A stretch of 11,651 nucleotides of DNA from Gammaproteobacteria bacterium (GTDB lineage: Bacteria > Pseudomonadota > Gammaproteobacteria > Pseudomonadales > Oleiphilaceae). A program made the translations under genes and the position numbers. Where the stretch lies: assembly GCA_003695085.1 (NCBI GenBank), contig RFIV01000118.1:1-11651 (forward strand), given 5' to 3'. Below are positions 1 through 6,932 of the stretch, in pieces. Each line of letters begins with the position of its first letter. Position 1 is the stretch's first letter. Below the pieces are notes generated by a model, which ran no database searches, was not told where the DNA came from, and was given only the letters and a program-made list of their open reading frames with translations.

Positions 1-78
1 CACCTCCTGTAGTTTTTCGGCCAGGATGGCCAGTCCCGGTGCGTTGACGCCATCGTCATTGGATACGAGCAGTTTCAT
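1..78 (-). CDS. surE: 5'-nucleotidase SurE, N-terminal 26 codons (cut by window edge)
   Basis: SurE is a metal-dependent phosphatase that acts on nucleoside 5'- and 3'-monophosphates and is linked to stationary-phase survival. Only the start is present: the residues begin MKLLVSNDDGVNAPGLAIL, and the family-defining SNDDG motif supplies the metal-binding aspartates Asp8 and Asp9. The ATG lies inside the 3' end of truD (23-bp overlap), so surE is probably translated by coupling with truD. No convincing Shine-Dalgarno sequence precedes it. The truD-surE adjacency is conserved in many gammaproteobacteria. The truncation is only the window edge. Confidence 0.93.
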   Translation of the reverse strand, partial: MKLLVSNDDGVNAPGLAILAEKLQEV

Positions 79-1066
79 GATGGTTGGTGTGTTCCGGTTG
101 TTGTAATTCAAAGAGCATTTCAAGCAGCACGGATGCAAAGCCACCCGCTGCCAGCGAGAAGTCTAGCCGGATTCCCCCGTCCAGCCAATGCCAGCTCAGG
201 TCGGGTACCCGGGCAATCAGAGGCCGCCATGCCGGGCGCAGCCCCTGCTTGTGCAGAAATGCACAGACATGAGAGCAGGTGTCGTAGACGTTCTCATCGT
301 ATACACCCGCCTCACCCGCACGAGGCAGCTGACCGCCGAACAGGGGGCCCAGCGGTTCATCGCCCGGGTATCCCTCTGGCCGCTCACCTTCCAACACACA
401 TGACCAGGTGTTGTCGCGCACGCGCGAGGCCAGCACGGCGTTAAACAAATGTGATCGCAACGCCGAGAGCATCAGGCTTTTCAGGTGACGCCCCTTCGGC
501 CGCCAGCGACCTTCCATCCAGTCCAGTGCGCGAGTCAGGTTCTGGCCGTCACGTCCAAAGCGCTGTTCACCGAAGTAGTTGGGAAAGCCCTCTTGCCTGA
601 TGCGAGTCAACAGCTCTTCCATGACAAGCCTGGCGGGCGCCTCACCGGGAAACAGCAACGTGATGGAAAAGCGGTTGCCCTCATGATCACCACGGCGCAG
701 CTTTTTAAGGCAGCGGATGGATGGCCCCCAATGGACACCCTCAATGGCGGGCCATTCAGGCTGAGTGCTCTGGCCGGGCAACTGGACACTGAACCACTGC
801 CCGGTGATGGCATGGCGATCCTTCAGACCCGCGTATCCCAATGCAGTGGAGGGTATACCCAGCGCCTGCTGAAGCTGGCGGGCTACCCAGTCCGTATTCT
901 GCCCGCTTTTCTCGACCCACACCCACCAGTGCTCCCCTGCCCCCTCGGGGATAGCGTCGAGCAGTTCGGTCACCTTGAAATGCGCCGGCTCGGCTCGCCA
1001 GATGGCCGGGAAACGAAACGATGAGAACGGCGACAGACGTTGTACTTCTGCCAGAGATTTACTCAC
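56..1066 (-). CDS. truD: tRNA pseudouridine(13) synthase TruD
   Basis: TruD isomerises uridine 13 to pseudouridine in the D-arm of tRNA-Glu; a tRNA-Glu gene happens to lie in this window. The protein has 336 residues (E. coli 349). The catalytic motif GLKDRHA places the nucleophilic aspartate at residue 83, in the same context as Asp80 of the E. coli enzyme. The conserved block PNYFGEQRFG follows, and the C-terminal region ends with an LDFSLAAGGFASVLL stretch. I chose the GTG at 1064-1066 because GGAG sits 7 nt upstream (1074-1077) and because homology begins just after it. The reading frame stays open to 1291, but that extension runs through ispF out of frame and has no TruD similarity. The gene overlaps ispF by 8 bp upstream and surE by 23 bp downstream. 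Confidence 0.95.
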   Translation of the reverse strand: MSKSLAEVQRLSPFSSFRFPAIWRAEPAHFKVTELLDAIPEGAGEHWWVWVEKSGQNTDWVARQLQQALGIPSTALGYAGLKDRHAITGQWFSVQLPGQSTQPEWPAIEGVHWGPSIRCLKKLRRGDHEGNRFSITLLFPGEAPARLVMEELLTRIRQEGFPNYFGEQRFGRDGQNLTRALDWMEGRWRPKGRHLKSLMLSALRSHLFNAVLASRVRDNTWSCVLEGERPEGYPGDEPLGPLFGGQLPRAGEAGVYDENVYDTCSHVCAFLHKQGLRPAWRPLIARVPDLSWHWLDGGIRLDFSLAAGGFASVLLEMLFELQQPEHTNHHETARIQ

Positions 1067-1541
1067 ACACAGGCTCCAGCAAGGTGACGGCATGCACGGC
1101 AATGCCTTCCTGGCGCCCGATTGCACCCAGCTTCTCGGTTGTCGTCGCCTTGATGTTGACCTGAGTGATGTCCAGTCTGCAAAGCGAGGCCACACGCCGG
1201 CACATCTCCGGAATATGGGCGGCCATGCGAGGAGCCTGAGCAACGATGGTGATATCCACATTGGCAGGCTGCCACCCGCGCTCGCGGACAAGCCTCATCA
1301 CATGCTCCAGCATCTGGCCACTGTCTGCACCTTTCCATCTGACATCCGTATCCGGAAAATGGTGACCGATATCTCCCATGGCTGCCGCCCCCAGCAGAGC
1401 ATCCATCAGTGCATGCAACACCACGTCACCATCCGAGTGAGCCTTCAGCCCCCGATCACAGGGAACGTCCAGTCCTCCGAGCCTGATCGGCCCCGCGTGT
1501 TCACCAAAGGCATGTACATCGAAACCGTGCCCTATTCGCAT
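1059..1541 (-). CDS. ispF: 2-C-methyl-D-erythritol 2,4-cyclodiphosphate synthase IspF
   Basis: IspF is the cytoplasmic MEP-pathway enzyme that converts CDP-ME 2-phosphate to the cyclodiphosphate and releases CMP. The 160-residue length is typical. The N-terminal GHGFDVHAF motif supplies metal ligands Asp8 and His10, AHSDGDVVLHA contains the third ligand His43, and the C-terminal block NIKATTTEKLG is the conserved nucleotide/effector region. The start ATG at 1539-1541 has an excellent GGAGGAG ribosome-binding site 4 nt upstream. The gene starts inside ispD (10-bp overlap) and its stop overlaps the truD start, so IspD and IspF, which act two steps apart, are made from coupled reading frames. 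Confidence 0.97.
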   Translation of the reverse strand: MRIGHGFDVHAFGEHAGPIRLGGLDVPCDRGLKAHSDGDVVLHALMDALLGAAAMGDIGHHFPDTDVRWKGADSGQMLEHVMRLVRERGWQPANVDITIVAQAPRMAAHIPEMCRRVASLCRLDITQVNIKATTTEKLGAIGRQEGIAVHAVTLLEPVCE

Positions 1542-2263
1542 CCGCTCTCCTCCGTATGGGGAATCAGCACTTCAATCAATGAGAGGTCCTGGGGGTGGGT
1601 CAGCTTGATATTATCAGCCTGGCAGACCACCAGCCGGGGCCGGAACCCGCACTGCTCCATGGCGGATGCCTCATCTGTGACCAGCCGACCGCTCGCCAGC
1701 GCCGCATCCAGCGCACGGCGCAGGTTGCCCAGGCCAAACAGTTGTGGGGTACAGGCGCGCCAAAGACCTTCCCGGTCAACGGTATTCTCAACTCGCACCC
1801 CGGCCCCACAGCGCTTGAGTGTATCCGCCACGGGAAGGGCCAGTAACCCGCCGTTCGGATCGTCATCCACCTCCTCGATCAGCCGTTGAATGTCGCTGAC
1901 CCTGACGCAGGGTCGCACCGCATCATGAACCAGTACCCTGGTCTGATCCGGAGCGATCTTGTTCAGATAGGTGAGCGCATTGCAAACCGAGTGCACGCGC
2001 TCAGCGCCACCCTGGACCGTATGCAGCCGTTCAAACCAGGCTGCAGGCCAGTGTCGCCGCATGCCGGCGAGACAGTTTTCCCAATATGCGTCCGCTGGGG
2101 AAATCGCAACCACTACCCCCTTCAGGCTGGGCAACTGCATCAGGCGCGACAGCGTATGCTCTATAACGGATTTGCCATGCAGGTTGAGGTATTGTTTTGG
2201 ACGGGCAATCTGCATGCGCCGCCCGCTGCCACCGGCAGGCACAATCGCCCAGAGATCTTTCAT
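1532..2263 (-). CDS. ispD: 2-C-methyl-D-erythritol 4-phosphate cytidylyltransferase IspD
   Basis: IspD transfers CMP from CTP to methylerythritol 4-phosphate in the MEP pathway. The 243-residue protein carries the nucleotidyltransferase signature VPAGGSGRRM, with Arg16 and Lys23 (in RPKQY) in the positions of E. coli Arg20 and Lys27. It also has VHDAVRPCV, TVDREGLW (Arg164) and NIKLTHPQDL (Lys220); the 56-residue spacing of the last two matches E. coli Arg157/Lys213. The start follows ftsB by 23 bp. No clear Shine-Dalgarno sequence is visible, so its expression may depend on ftsB translation. The CTP it uses is the product of PyrG encoded in the same cluster, though that is only a pathway link. 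Confidence 0.96.
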   Translation of the reverse strand: MKDLWAIVPAGGSGRRMQIARPKQYLNLHGKSVIEHTLSRLMQLPSLKGVVVAISPADAYWENCLAGMRRHWPAAWFERLHTVQGGAERVHSVCNALTYLNKIAPDQTRVLVHDAVRPCVRVSDIQRLIEEVDDDPNGGLLALPVADTLKRCGAGVRVENTVDREGLWRACTPQLFGLGNLRRALDAALASGRLVTDEASAMEQCGFRPRLVVCQADNIKLTHPQDLSLIEVLIPHTEESGCE

Positions 2264-2286
2264 GGTAGGTTGCCAAACAGCTGTGG

Positions 2287-2583
2287 TTACTCGGGATCTA
2301 CCAACAGATAGAAGGTTTCGCCACGGGCAATATAACCCAATTGCGCACGCGCATTCTCTTCCACTGCTGCCAGTCCGCCCTTGAGCTGGCGGATTTCTGC
2401 TTCCAGGCGGGCATTCCTCGCCTTCAACCGGTTGTTCTCGGCCTCTTGTGTCTGCACCTGATCATACAGCGACCATGCGTACACCAGCGACCCCTCCCCC
2501 GTCCAGAGACGAAGTTGCAAGCCTATCAGCAGCAGGCTCAGTCCCACCCACAGCCATTTGGTATGCGCATGAACCACAAGCAT
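2287..2583 (-). CDS. ftsB: cell division protein FtsB
   Basis: FtsB is a small bitopic protein that joins FtsL and FtsQ in the divisome and helps activate septal peptidoglycan synthesis. The 98-residue form used here has a short cytoplasmic N-terminus, one membrane helix (about residues 8-24, WLWVGLSLLLIGLQLRLW), and then a heptad-rich coiled coil (about residues 34-72) containing the family block ENNRLKARNARLEAEIRQL. The C-terminal EENARAQLGY...GETFYLLV segment is characteristic of the family. The start is uncertain. The ATG at 2581-2583 gives family length, but its GGGG tract is too close to be a normal ribosome-binding site. A GTG two codons later (2575-2577) has better spacing, and a GTG at 2629-2631, preceded by GGAG, would give 114 residues. 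Position between eno and ispD is the usual context. Confidence 0.93.
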   Translation of the reverse strand: MLVVHAHTKWLWVGLSLLLIGLQLRLWTGEGSLVYAWSLYDQVQTQEAENNRLKARNARLEAEIRQLKGGLAAVEENARAQLGYIARGETFYLLVDPE

Positions 2584-2649
2584 CCCCGTTCTTATTGTAT
2601 GTTTGCTGTCGGGGGCGGCCGTCCTGGCCACCCCGCTCCAGACAGGGTA

Positions 2650-3945
2650 TCAGCCCTGTCCCTTGATCTCCTTCAGACCATTATAGGGGGCTTTTTCACC
2701 CAGCGCCTCTTCAATTCGCAACAACTGGTTGTACTTGGCCACCCGGTCGGACCGGCACAAGGAACCCGTCTTGATCTGACCGGCGCACGTCCCCACCGCC
2801 AGGTCGGCGATGGTGGTATCCTCCGTCTCGCCGGAACGATGTGAAATGACGGCGGTGTAACCGGCTTCCTTCGCCATCTTGATGGCATCCAGCGTTTCGC
2901 TCAGGCTGCCAATCTGATTGAACTTGATCAGAATGGAGTTGGCAATGCCCTTTTCGATACCTTCTTTCAGAATTCGGGTATTGGTCACAAACAGGTCGTC
3001 CCCGACCAGCTGCACCTTGTTTCCGATCTTCCGTGTCAGCACAGCCCAGCCGTCCCAGTCGCTCTCGTCCATGCCATCCTCGATGGACACCACGGGATAG
3101 CGCTCAGTGAGGTCGGCCAGATAGTCTGCAAAGCCTTCCGAGTCAAAGGTCTTGCCTTCACCGGACAGGTTATAGGTGCCGTTCTCGTAGAATTCGGAGG
3201 ATGCACAATCCAGCGCAAGCGTGACATCCTTGCCCAGCTCATAGCCCGCCTTGCTCACTGCTTCGCGGATCGCCGCCAGAGCTTCTTCGTTGGACGGCAG
3301 GTTGGGCGCAAATCCACCCTCATCTCCCACGGCGGTATTCAGGCCACGCGCCTTGAGAACGGCCTTGAGTGCGTGAAAGATTTCGGCACCACAGCGCAGG
3401 GCTTCACGAAAAGTCGGAGCGGCCACCGGCTGAACCATGAACTCCTGAATGTCCACATTGTTGTCTGCGTGCTCGCCACCATTGAGAATGTTCATCATCG
3501 GTACCGGCATGGAGTACTGACCCGGTGTACCATTCAGCTCGGCAATATGGGCATACAGGGGCATCCCCTTCGCTGCCGCTGCCGCCTTGGCGCAGGCCAG
3601 TGAAACCGCAAGAATGGCATTGGCCCCCAGATGGGACTTGTTCTCGGTCCCGTCCAGTTCGAGCATCACGTTATCAATTGCACGCTGATCCGCTGCATCC
3701 TTGCCAACCAGTGCCTCACGAATGGTGGTATTGATGTTGTCGACAGCCTTCAGCACGCCCTTGCCCAGATAGCGGCTCTTGTCCCCATCACGCAGTTCGA
3801 GTGCTTCACGGGACCCCGTAGATGCGCCTGAAGGCGCACAGGCAATACCAATGTGCCCACACGCCGTGGTCACTTCAGCCTCTACAGTGGGATTACCACG
3901 TGAATCCAGAACTTCGCGCCCACGAATATCTTTGATCTCTACCAT
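2650..3945 (-). CDS. eno: enolase (phosphopyruvate hydratase)
   Basis: Enolase interconverts 2-phosphoglycerate and phosphoenolpyruvate in glycolysis and gluconeogenesis; in many gammaproteobacteria it is also part of the RNA degradosome. The 431 residues align along their whole length with the E. coli enzyme. Visible catalytic and Mg-binding positions include Glu209 in GDEGG, Asp246, Glu289 in SIEDG, Asp316 in VGDDLFVTN, Lys341 in LIKFNQIG, and the SHRSGETED loop with His369. The start MVEIKDIRGREVLDSRGNPT is set by homology and by a GGAG 8 nt upstream of the ATG at 3943-3945. The frame is open to 3996, but that extension has no enolase similarity. The gene lies 47 bp after kdsA, whose product uses PEP. 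Confidence 0.98.
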   Translation of the reverse strand: MVEIKDIRGREVLDSRGNPTVEAEVTTACGHIGIACAPSGASTGSREALELRDGDKSRYLGKGVLKAVDNINTTIREALVGKDAADQRAIDNVMLELDGTENKSHLGANAILAVSLACAKAAAAAKGMPLYAHIAELNGTPGQYSMPVPMMNILNGGEHADNNVDIQEFMVQPVAAPTFREALRCGAEIFHALKAVLKARGLNTAVGDEGGFAPNLPSNEEALAAIREAVSKAGYELGKDVTLALDCASSEFYENGTYNLSGEGKTFDSEGFADYLADLTERYPVVSIEDGMDESDWDGWAVLTRKIGNKVQLVGDDLFVTNTRILKEGIEKGIANSILIKFNQIGSLSETLDAIKMAKEAGYTAVISHRSGETEDTTIADLAVGTCAGQIKTGSLCRSDRVAKYNQLLRIEEALGEKAPYNGLKEIKGQG

Positions 3946-3965
3946 CTTGCTATCTCCATTGAAAC

Positions 3966-3995
3966 ACTTGACAAGTCGCCTGACTGCGCCAGTCA
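3966..3995 (-). other. two short inverted repeats between kdsA and eno
   Basis: Two small palindromic elements fill the 47-bp kdsA-eno gap. ACTTG-A-CAAGT lies at 3966-3976, and TGACTG-CGC-CAGTCA at 3981-3995 overlaps the kdsA stop codon. Both are perfect in their arms (5 and 6 bp). Neither is followed by a T-run, so they do not look like intrinsic terminators. They could stabilise the processed eno mRNA end or be chance structures. Confidence 0.35.
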
Positions 3996-4838
3996 AGCAG
4001 TGTCGAGTTCATCAAACTGCTTGACCAGATCATCCAGCTGCTTGAGCTGCATCAGGAACGGTTCCAGTTGACTGAGTCTGAGGGCACAGGGGCCGTCGCA
4101 CTTGGCCTGATCCGGATCCGGGTGGGCCTCCAGGAACAGACCGGCCAGCCCGGTTGCCATGCCTGCCCTAGCAAGATCAGCAACCTGAGCACGCCGCCCA
4201 TCCGCCGAGTCCGAACGTCCGCCCGGCATTTGCAGCGCGTGCGTGACGTCAAAGAACACCGGATAGCCCATCTGCTTCATGACGCCGAAGCCGAGCATGT
4301 CCACCACCAGATTGTTGTAGCCGAAGCAACTGCCCCGTTCACACAGAATCAGCTGATCGTTCCCCGCCTCTTCGCACTTGCGCAGAATATGTCGCATTTC
4401 CTGGGGGGCCAGGAATTGCGCTTTTTTTATATTGATGGGTTTGCCGGTTTTGGCCATTGCCACCACCAGATCAGTCTGGCGACTCAGAAAGGCCGGCAAC
4501 TGAATGATATCAACCACTTCCGCCACCGGTGCTGCCTGCCAGGGTTCGTGCACATCGGTGATCACAGGCACGTCAAAGGTAGTCTTGATCTCTTCGAAAA
4601 TTCTGAGACCTTCTTCCAGCCCCGGCCCCCGGAACGAAGTGATGGACGATCGGTTGGCCTTGTCAAACGAAGCCTTGAAGACATAGGGAATACCGAGTTT
4701 TTCAGTCACCCGGACGTACGCCTCTGCCACTTGCATGGCCAGATCTCGGGATTCCAGGACATTCATGCCCCCGAACAGGGCAAACGGACGCGAATTGGAA
4801 AGCTCAATGGAGCCGACCTTGACGACTTTTTCAGTCAT
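3993..4838 (-). CDS. kdsA: 3-deoxy-8-phosphooctulonate synthase KdsA (metal-independent type)
   Basis: KdsA condenses phosphoenolpyruvate with arabinose 5-phosphate to give Kdo-8-phosphate, the precursor of the lipopolysaccharide inner core. The 281 residues form the expected single (beta/alpha)8 barrel. Diagnostic segments are FALFGGMNVLES, KASFDKANRSS (Lys55, Lys60), INIKKAQFLAPQEM (Lys138), LCERGSCFGYNNLVVDM and DVTHALQMPGG (His200). Residue 26 in the GGMNV motif is Asn rather than Cys, which marks the metal-independent class represented by the E. coli enzyme. The start ATG at 4836-4838 has AGAGG 7 nt upstream. It follows pyrG after a 99-bp gap that contains a strong terminator, and it precedes eno. 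No clear promoter of its own was found. Confidence 0.97.
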   Translation of the reverse strand: MTEKVVKVGSIELSNSRPFALFGGMNVLESRDLAMQVAEAYVRVTEKLGIPYVFKASFDKANRSSITSFRGPGLEEGLRIFEEIKTTFDVPVITDVHEPWQAAPVAEVVDIIQLPAFLSRQTDLVVAMAKTGKPINIKKAQFLAPQEMRHILRKCEEAGNDQLILCERGSCFGYNNLVVDMLGFGVMKQMGYPVFFDVTHALQMPGGRSDSADGRRAQVADLARAGMATGLAGLFLEAHPDPDQAKCDGPCALRLSQLEPFLMQLKQLDDLVKQFDELDTA

Positions 4839-4867
4839 GTACAGGCCTCTGATAGCTTGTAGGTGCC

Positions 4868-4907
4868 ATAAAAACAGAAGGCCGCTACTTTAACAGAAGC
4901 GGCCTTC
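4868..4907 (-). terminator. intrinsic terminator after pyrG
   Basis: A perfect 10-bp inverted repeat (arms 4877-4886 and 4898-4907, sequence GAAGGCCGCT and its complement) surrounds an 11-nt loop. On the minus strand it is followed by TGTTTTTAT. The plus-strand side has no T-run, so it acts in the pyrG-to-kdsA direction only. It begins 30 bp after the pyrG stop and ends about 30 bp before the kdsA start. Confidence 0.9.
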
Positions 4908-4937
4908 AGATTCATCCTTCCACCGGCTACGCCCGGA

Positions 4938-6569
4938 TCAGCTGCGCGCCTGACGATATGTCAGAGCCGCCTTCACGAACCCGGAGAACAGCGGGTGGCC
5001 ATCACGTGGCGTGGAGGTGAACTCCGGGTGAAACTGACAGGCCACGAACCAAGGATGATCCTTGACCTCCACCACTTCCACCAGCGTACCATCCACGGAG
5101 CGACCGGCAATCCGCATCCCGGCCTCTTCCAGCATGGGCGCATAATGGCCGTTGACCTCATAGCGGTGGCGATGCCGCTCGAAAATGCGGGTCGAACCGT
5201 AGCAGGCTGCTGTCGTGGAGCCTTCAGCCAAACGGCACTCCTGGCTGCCCAGACGCATGGTACCACCCAAGTCCGACTCTTCAGTGCGCTTGACCACCTC
5301 TCCCTCAGGCGTGCGCCACTCCGTGATCAGACCCACGACCGGATGTTCGCTGTGCTTGTCGAACTCAGTGCTGTTTGCACCTTCCAGCCCCATGACATGG
5401 CGTGCAAATTCAATGACCGCCACCTGCATCCCAAGGCAAATCCCGAGATAGGGTATCCGCTTTTCACGCGCGTACTGAACTGTTCGAATCTTGCCCTCCA
5501 CGCCGCGCTCACCGAAGCCACCCGGTACCAGAATGGCATCCACTCCCTCGAGGACACCTACCCCCTCGCGCTCCACGCGCTCGGAGTCGATGTAGCGCAT
5601 GTTCACCTTGGTCTTTCCATGAAGCCCTGCATGCTTCATGGCCTCGATCAGGGACTTGTAGGCATCGAGCAGCTCCATGTACTTGCCCACCATGGCAATG
5701 GTCACCTCGTGCTCGGGCGAGCGCTCCAGTTCAACCACCCGCTGCCATTCGCTCAGGTCTGCTTCGCCGCAACTCAGGCCAAATCGCTCGATGATGATGT
5801 CATCCAGCCCCTGTTCGTGCAGCTTCATGGGAATTTCGTAGATGCTTCGCGCATCTTCCAGGCCGATGACGGCACGCTGATCCACGTTGGTAAACAGGGC
5901 GATCTTCTTGCGCGAGGCCAGATCAATGGCATGCTCGGAGCGACAGACCAGAATGTCGGGCTGCAGACCGATGGAACGCATTTCCTTCACCGAGTGCTGG
6001 GTCGGCTTGGTCTTGATCTCACCCGCAGTCGCGATATACGGCACCAGTGTGAGGTGCATGAAGAGCGCCCGATGCGATCCCACATCCACCTTGAGCTGGC
6101 GGGCAGCCTCCAGAAACGGCAGCGACTCGATATCCCCCACCGTACCACCAATTTCCACCAGCGCCACATCCACGTCGCCAGCACCTTCCACCACGCGACG
6201 CTTGATCTCGTCCGTGATGTGCGGAATGACCTGCACGGTACCACCGAGATAGTCTCCGCGACGCTCGCGACGCAGGACGCTTTCGTACACACGACCCGTG
6301 GTAAAGTTGTTGCGCTTGGTCATTCTTGCGCGAATGAAGCGCTCGTAGTGCCCGAGATCCAGATCGGTTTCGGCACCGTCTTCCGTCACGAAGACCTCAC
6401 CGTGCTGGAAGGGACTCATGGTTCCCGGGTCAACATTGATGTATGGATCAAGCTTGAGGATGGTAACTTTCAGACCCCGGGCTTCGAGAATCGCAGCCAG
6501 CGACGCTGACGCGATACCCTTGCCCAAAGACGAAACAACCCCACCTGTGACGAATATGTATCGCGTCAT
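4938..6569 (-). CDS. pyrG: CTP synthase (glutamine-hydrolysing)
   Basis: PyrG aminates UTP to CTP using ATP and glutamine-derived ammonia. The 543 residues match the E. coli length (545). The N-terminal synthase domain (about 1-265) begins with TRYIFVTGGVVSSLGKGI, a P-loop-like nucleotide site, and includes the conserved LDPYINVDPGTMSPFQHGEVF and EIGGTVGDIES blocks. The C-terminal class I glutamine amidotransferase domain (about 290-540) has the oxyanion block LVPGGFGERG, nucleophile Cys378 in YLGICLGMQ, and His514/Glu516 in FHPEF. The start ATG at 6567-6569 has a GGGA 5 nt upstream. A promoter lies at 6641-6669 and a strong terminator follows the gene, so it can be an independent transcription unit. 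Confidence 0.98.
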   Translation of the reverse strand: MTRYIFVTGGVVSSLGKGIASASLAAILEARGLKVTILKLDPYINVDPGTMSPFQHGEVFVTEDGAETDLDLGHYERFIRARMTKRNNFTTGRVYESVLRRERRGDYLGGTVQVIPHITDEIKRRVVEGAGDVDVALVEIGGTVGDIESLPFLEAARQLKVDVGSHRALFMHLTLVPYIATAGEIKTKPTQHSVKEMRSIGLQPDILVCRSEHAIDLASRKKIALFTNVDQRAVIGLEDARSIYEIPMKLHEQGLDDIIIERFGLSCGEADLSEWQRVVELERSPEHEVTIAMVGKYMELLDAYKSLIEAMKHAGLHGKTKVNMRYIDSERVEREGVGVLEGVDAILVPGGFGERGVEGKIRTVQYAREKRIPYLGICLGMQVAVIEFARHVMGLEGANSTEFDKHSEHPVVGLITEWRTPEGEVVKRTEESDLGGTMRLGSQECRLAEGSTTAACYGSTRIFERHRHRYEVNGHYAPMLEEAGMRIAGRSVDGTLVEVVEVKDHPWFVACQFHPEFTSTPRDGHPLFSGFVKAALTYRQARS

Positions 6570-6613
6570 GAGAATCCCGTAATCTGCAGTGTTTCAGCCT
6601 GTGAAAAAGGAGG

Positions 6614-6627
6614 GAGAATCGCTTCTC
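6614..6627 (-). other. small GNRA-type hairpin in the pyrG leader
   Basis: In the predicted 5' leader of pyrG (about 65 nt), the minus strand reads GAGAA-GCGA-TTCTC. This is a 5-bp stem closed by a GCGA tetraloop of the GNRA class. CCTCC and a TTTTT run follow within a few bases. The stem is weak for a terminator, and no link to pyrimidine-controlled attenuation is shown by the sequence. Confidence 0.3.
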
Positions 6628-6640
6628 AAGATGGGACGCC

Positions 6641-6669
6641 AGAATAGCAGAAAGCCCGTCCCGGCTCAA
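6641..6669 (-). promoter_or_regulatory. predicted sigma-70 promoter of pyrG
   Basis: On the minus strand TTGAGC (6664-6669) is separated by 17 bp from TATTCT (6641-6646), and TGC immediately precedes the -10 hexamer, giving an extended -10 element. The expected start is near 6634, which leaves a leader of about 65 nt. The rest of the gap between pyrG and tRNA-Gly (6570-6802) shows no credible gene. No terminator separates the tRNA operon from pyrG, so read-through from the tRNA promoter is also possible. Confidence 0.7.
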
Positions 6670-6802
6670 TGCGGATATTACCTAACCGCCTTGGTTTGCA
6701 GGGCTGAACAGGTGCATCGGGCGGTCGCGCGAAGGGCAAGACTCACCAGCCCCGGCAGCACCATGCACAGAAAAGAAGAGGCTGAATCGAACGCCATGAA
6801 GG

Positions 6803-6876
6803 TGGAGCGGGTGATGGGAATCGAACCCACGTTAGAAGCTTGGGAAGCTCCTGTTCTACCATTGAACTACACCCGC
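6803..6876 (-). tRNA. tRNA-Gly (anticodon CCC)
   Basis: The minus strand folds into a complete 74-nt cloverleaf including an encoded 3' CCA. The acceptor is GCGGGTG/CACCCGC followed by discriminator T and CCA. The D-arm is GTTC...GAAC. The anticodon arm GGAGC-TTCCCAA-GCTTC puts CCC at positions 34-36, and the T-arm carries GGTTCGATTCC. The sequence closely resembles the E. coli glyU product, which reads GGG codons. It lies 56 bp downstream of tRNA-Glu in the same orientation and is probably processed from the same transcript. Confidence 0.97.
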
Positions 6877-6932
6877 CCTTTTTCGGACCGGCACCGACTG
6901 CTACCACTGGTGTCGAACAGAGCAAGAAAAAG
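6877..6932 (-). other. structured spacer between tRNA-Glu and tRNA-Gly
   Basis: The 56-nt spacer begins directly after the tRNA-Glu CCA with CTTTTTC (6926-6932) and ends one base before tRNA-Gly with its exact complement GAAAAAG (6878-6884). The two mature tRNA ends could therefore be brought together by a 7-bp stem. Inside are two smaller inverted repeats: ACCA-C-TGGT (6903-6911) and TCGG/CCGA (6883-6886 with 6894-6897, one base overlapping the outer stem). The arrangement looks like a processing spacer. The U-run after the stable tRNA-Glu fold could alternatively cause partial termination. Confidence 0.45.

Noticed and set aside
1067..1291. N-terminal extension of truD to an upstream ATG
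   Set aside because: The extra 75 residues are ispF read out of frame and are unlike TruD; the GTG at 1066 has a good GGAG site.
975..1889. A 304-codon open frame on the plus strand opposite ispF and ispD
   Set aside because: It crosses two well-supported genes on the other strand and its translation is low-complexity and unlike any family.
3946..3996. N-terminal extension of enolase by 17 residues
   Set aside because: Enolase homology starts at the internal Met, which has a GGAG ribosome-binding site; the extension has no counterpart.
3968..3996. Candidate eno promoter TTGACT-17-TGTCAA
   Set aside because: The -35 box is good but TGTCAA matches only half of the -10 consensus, and the bases are already explained by two inverted repeats.
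4068..4862. A 264-codon open frame on the plus strand opposite kdsA
   Set aside because: Antisense shadow of kdsA, which explains the codon structure fully; no ribosome-binding site or recognisable protein.
4995..6509. A 504-codon open frame on the plus strand opposite pyrG
   Set aside because: It is the antisense shadow of a highly conserved CTP synthase gene in GC-rich DNA; its translation shows no domain pattern.
6784..6826. 9-bp direct repeat GAATCGAAC inside tRNA-Gly (6818-6826) and beyond its 3' end (6784-6792), a possible attachment-site remnant
   Set aside because: It covers only the universal T-loop sequence, not the tRNA 3' end, and no integrase or mobile gene is nearby; chance is enough.
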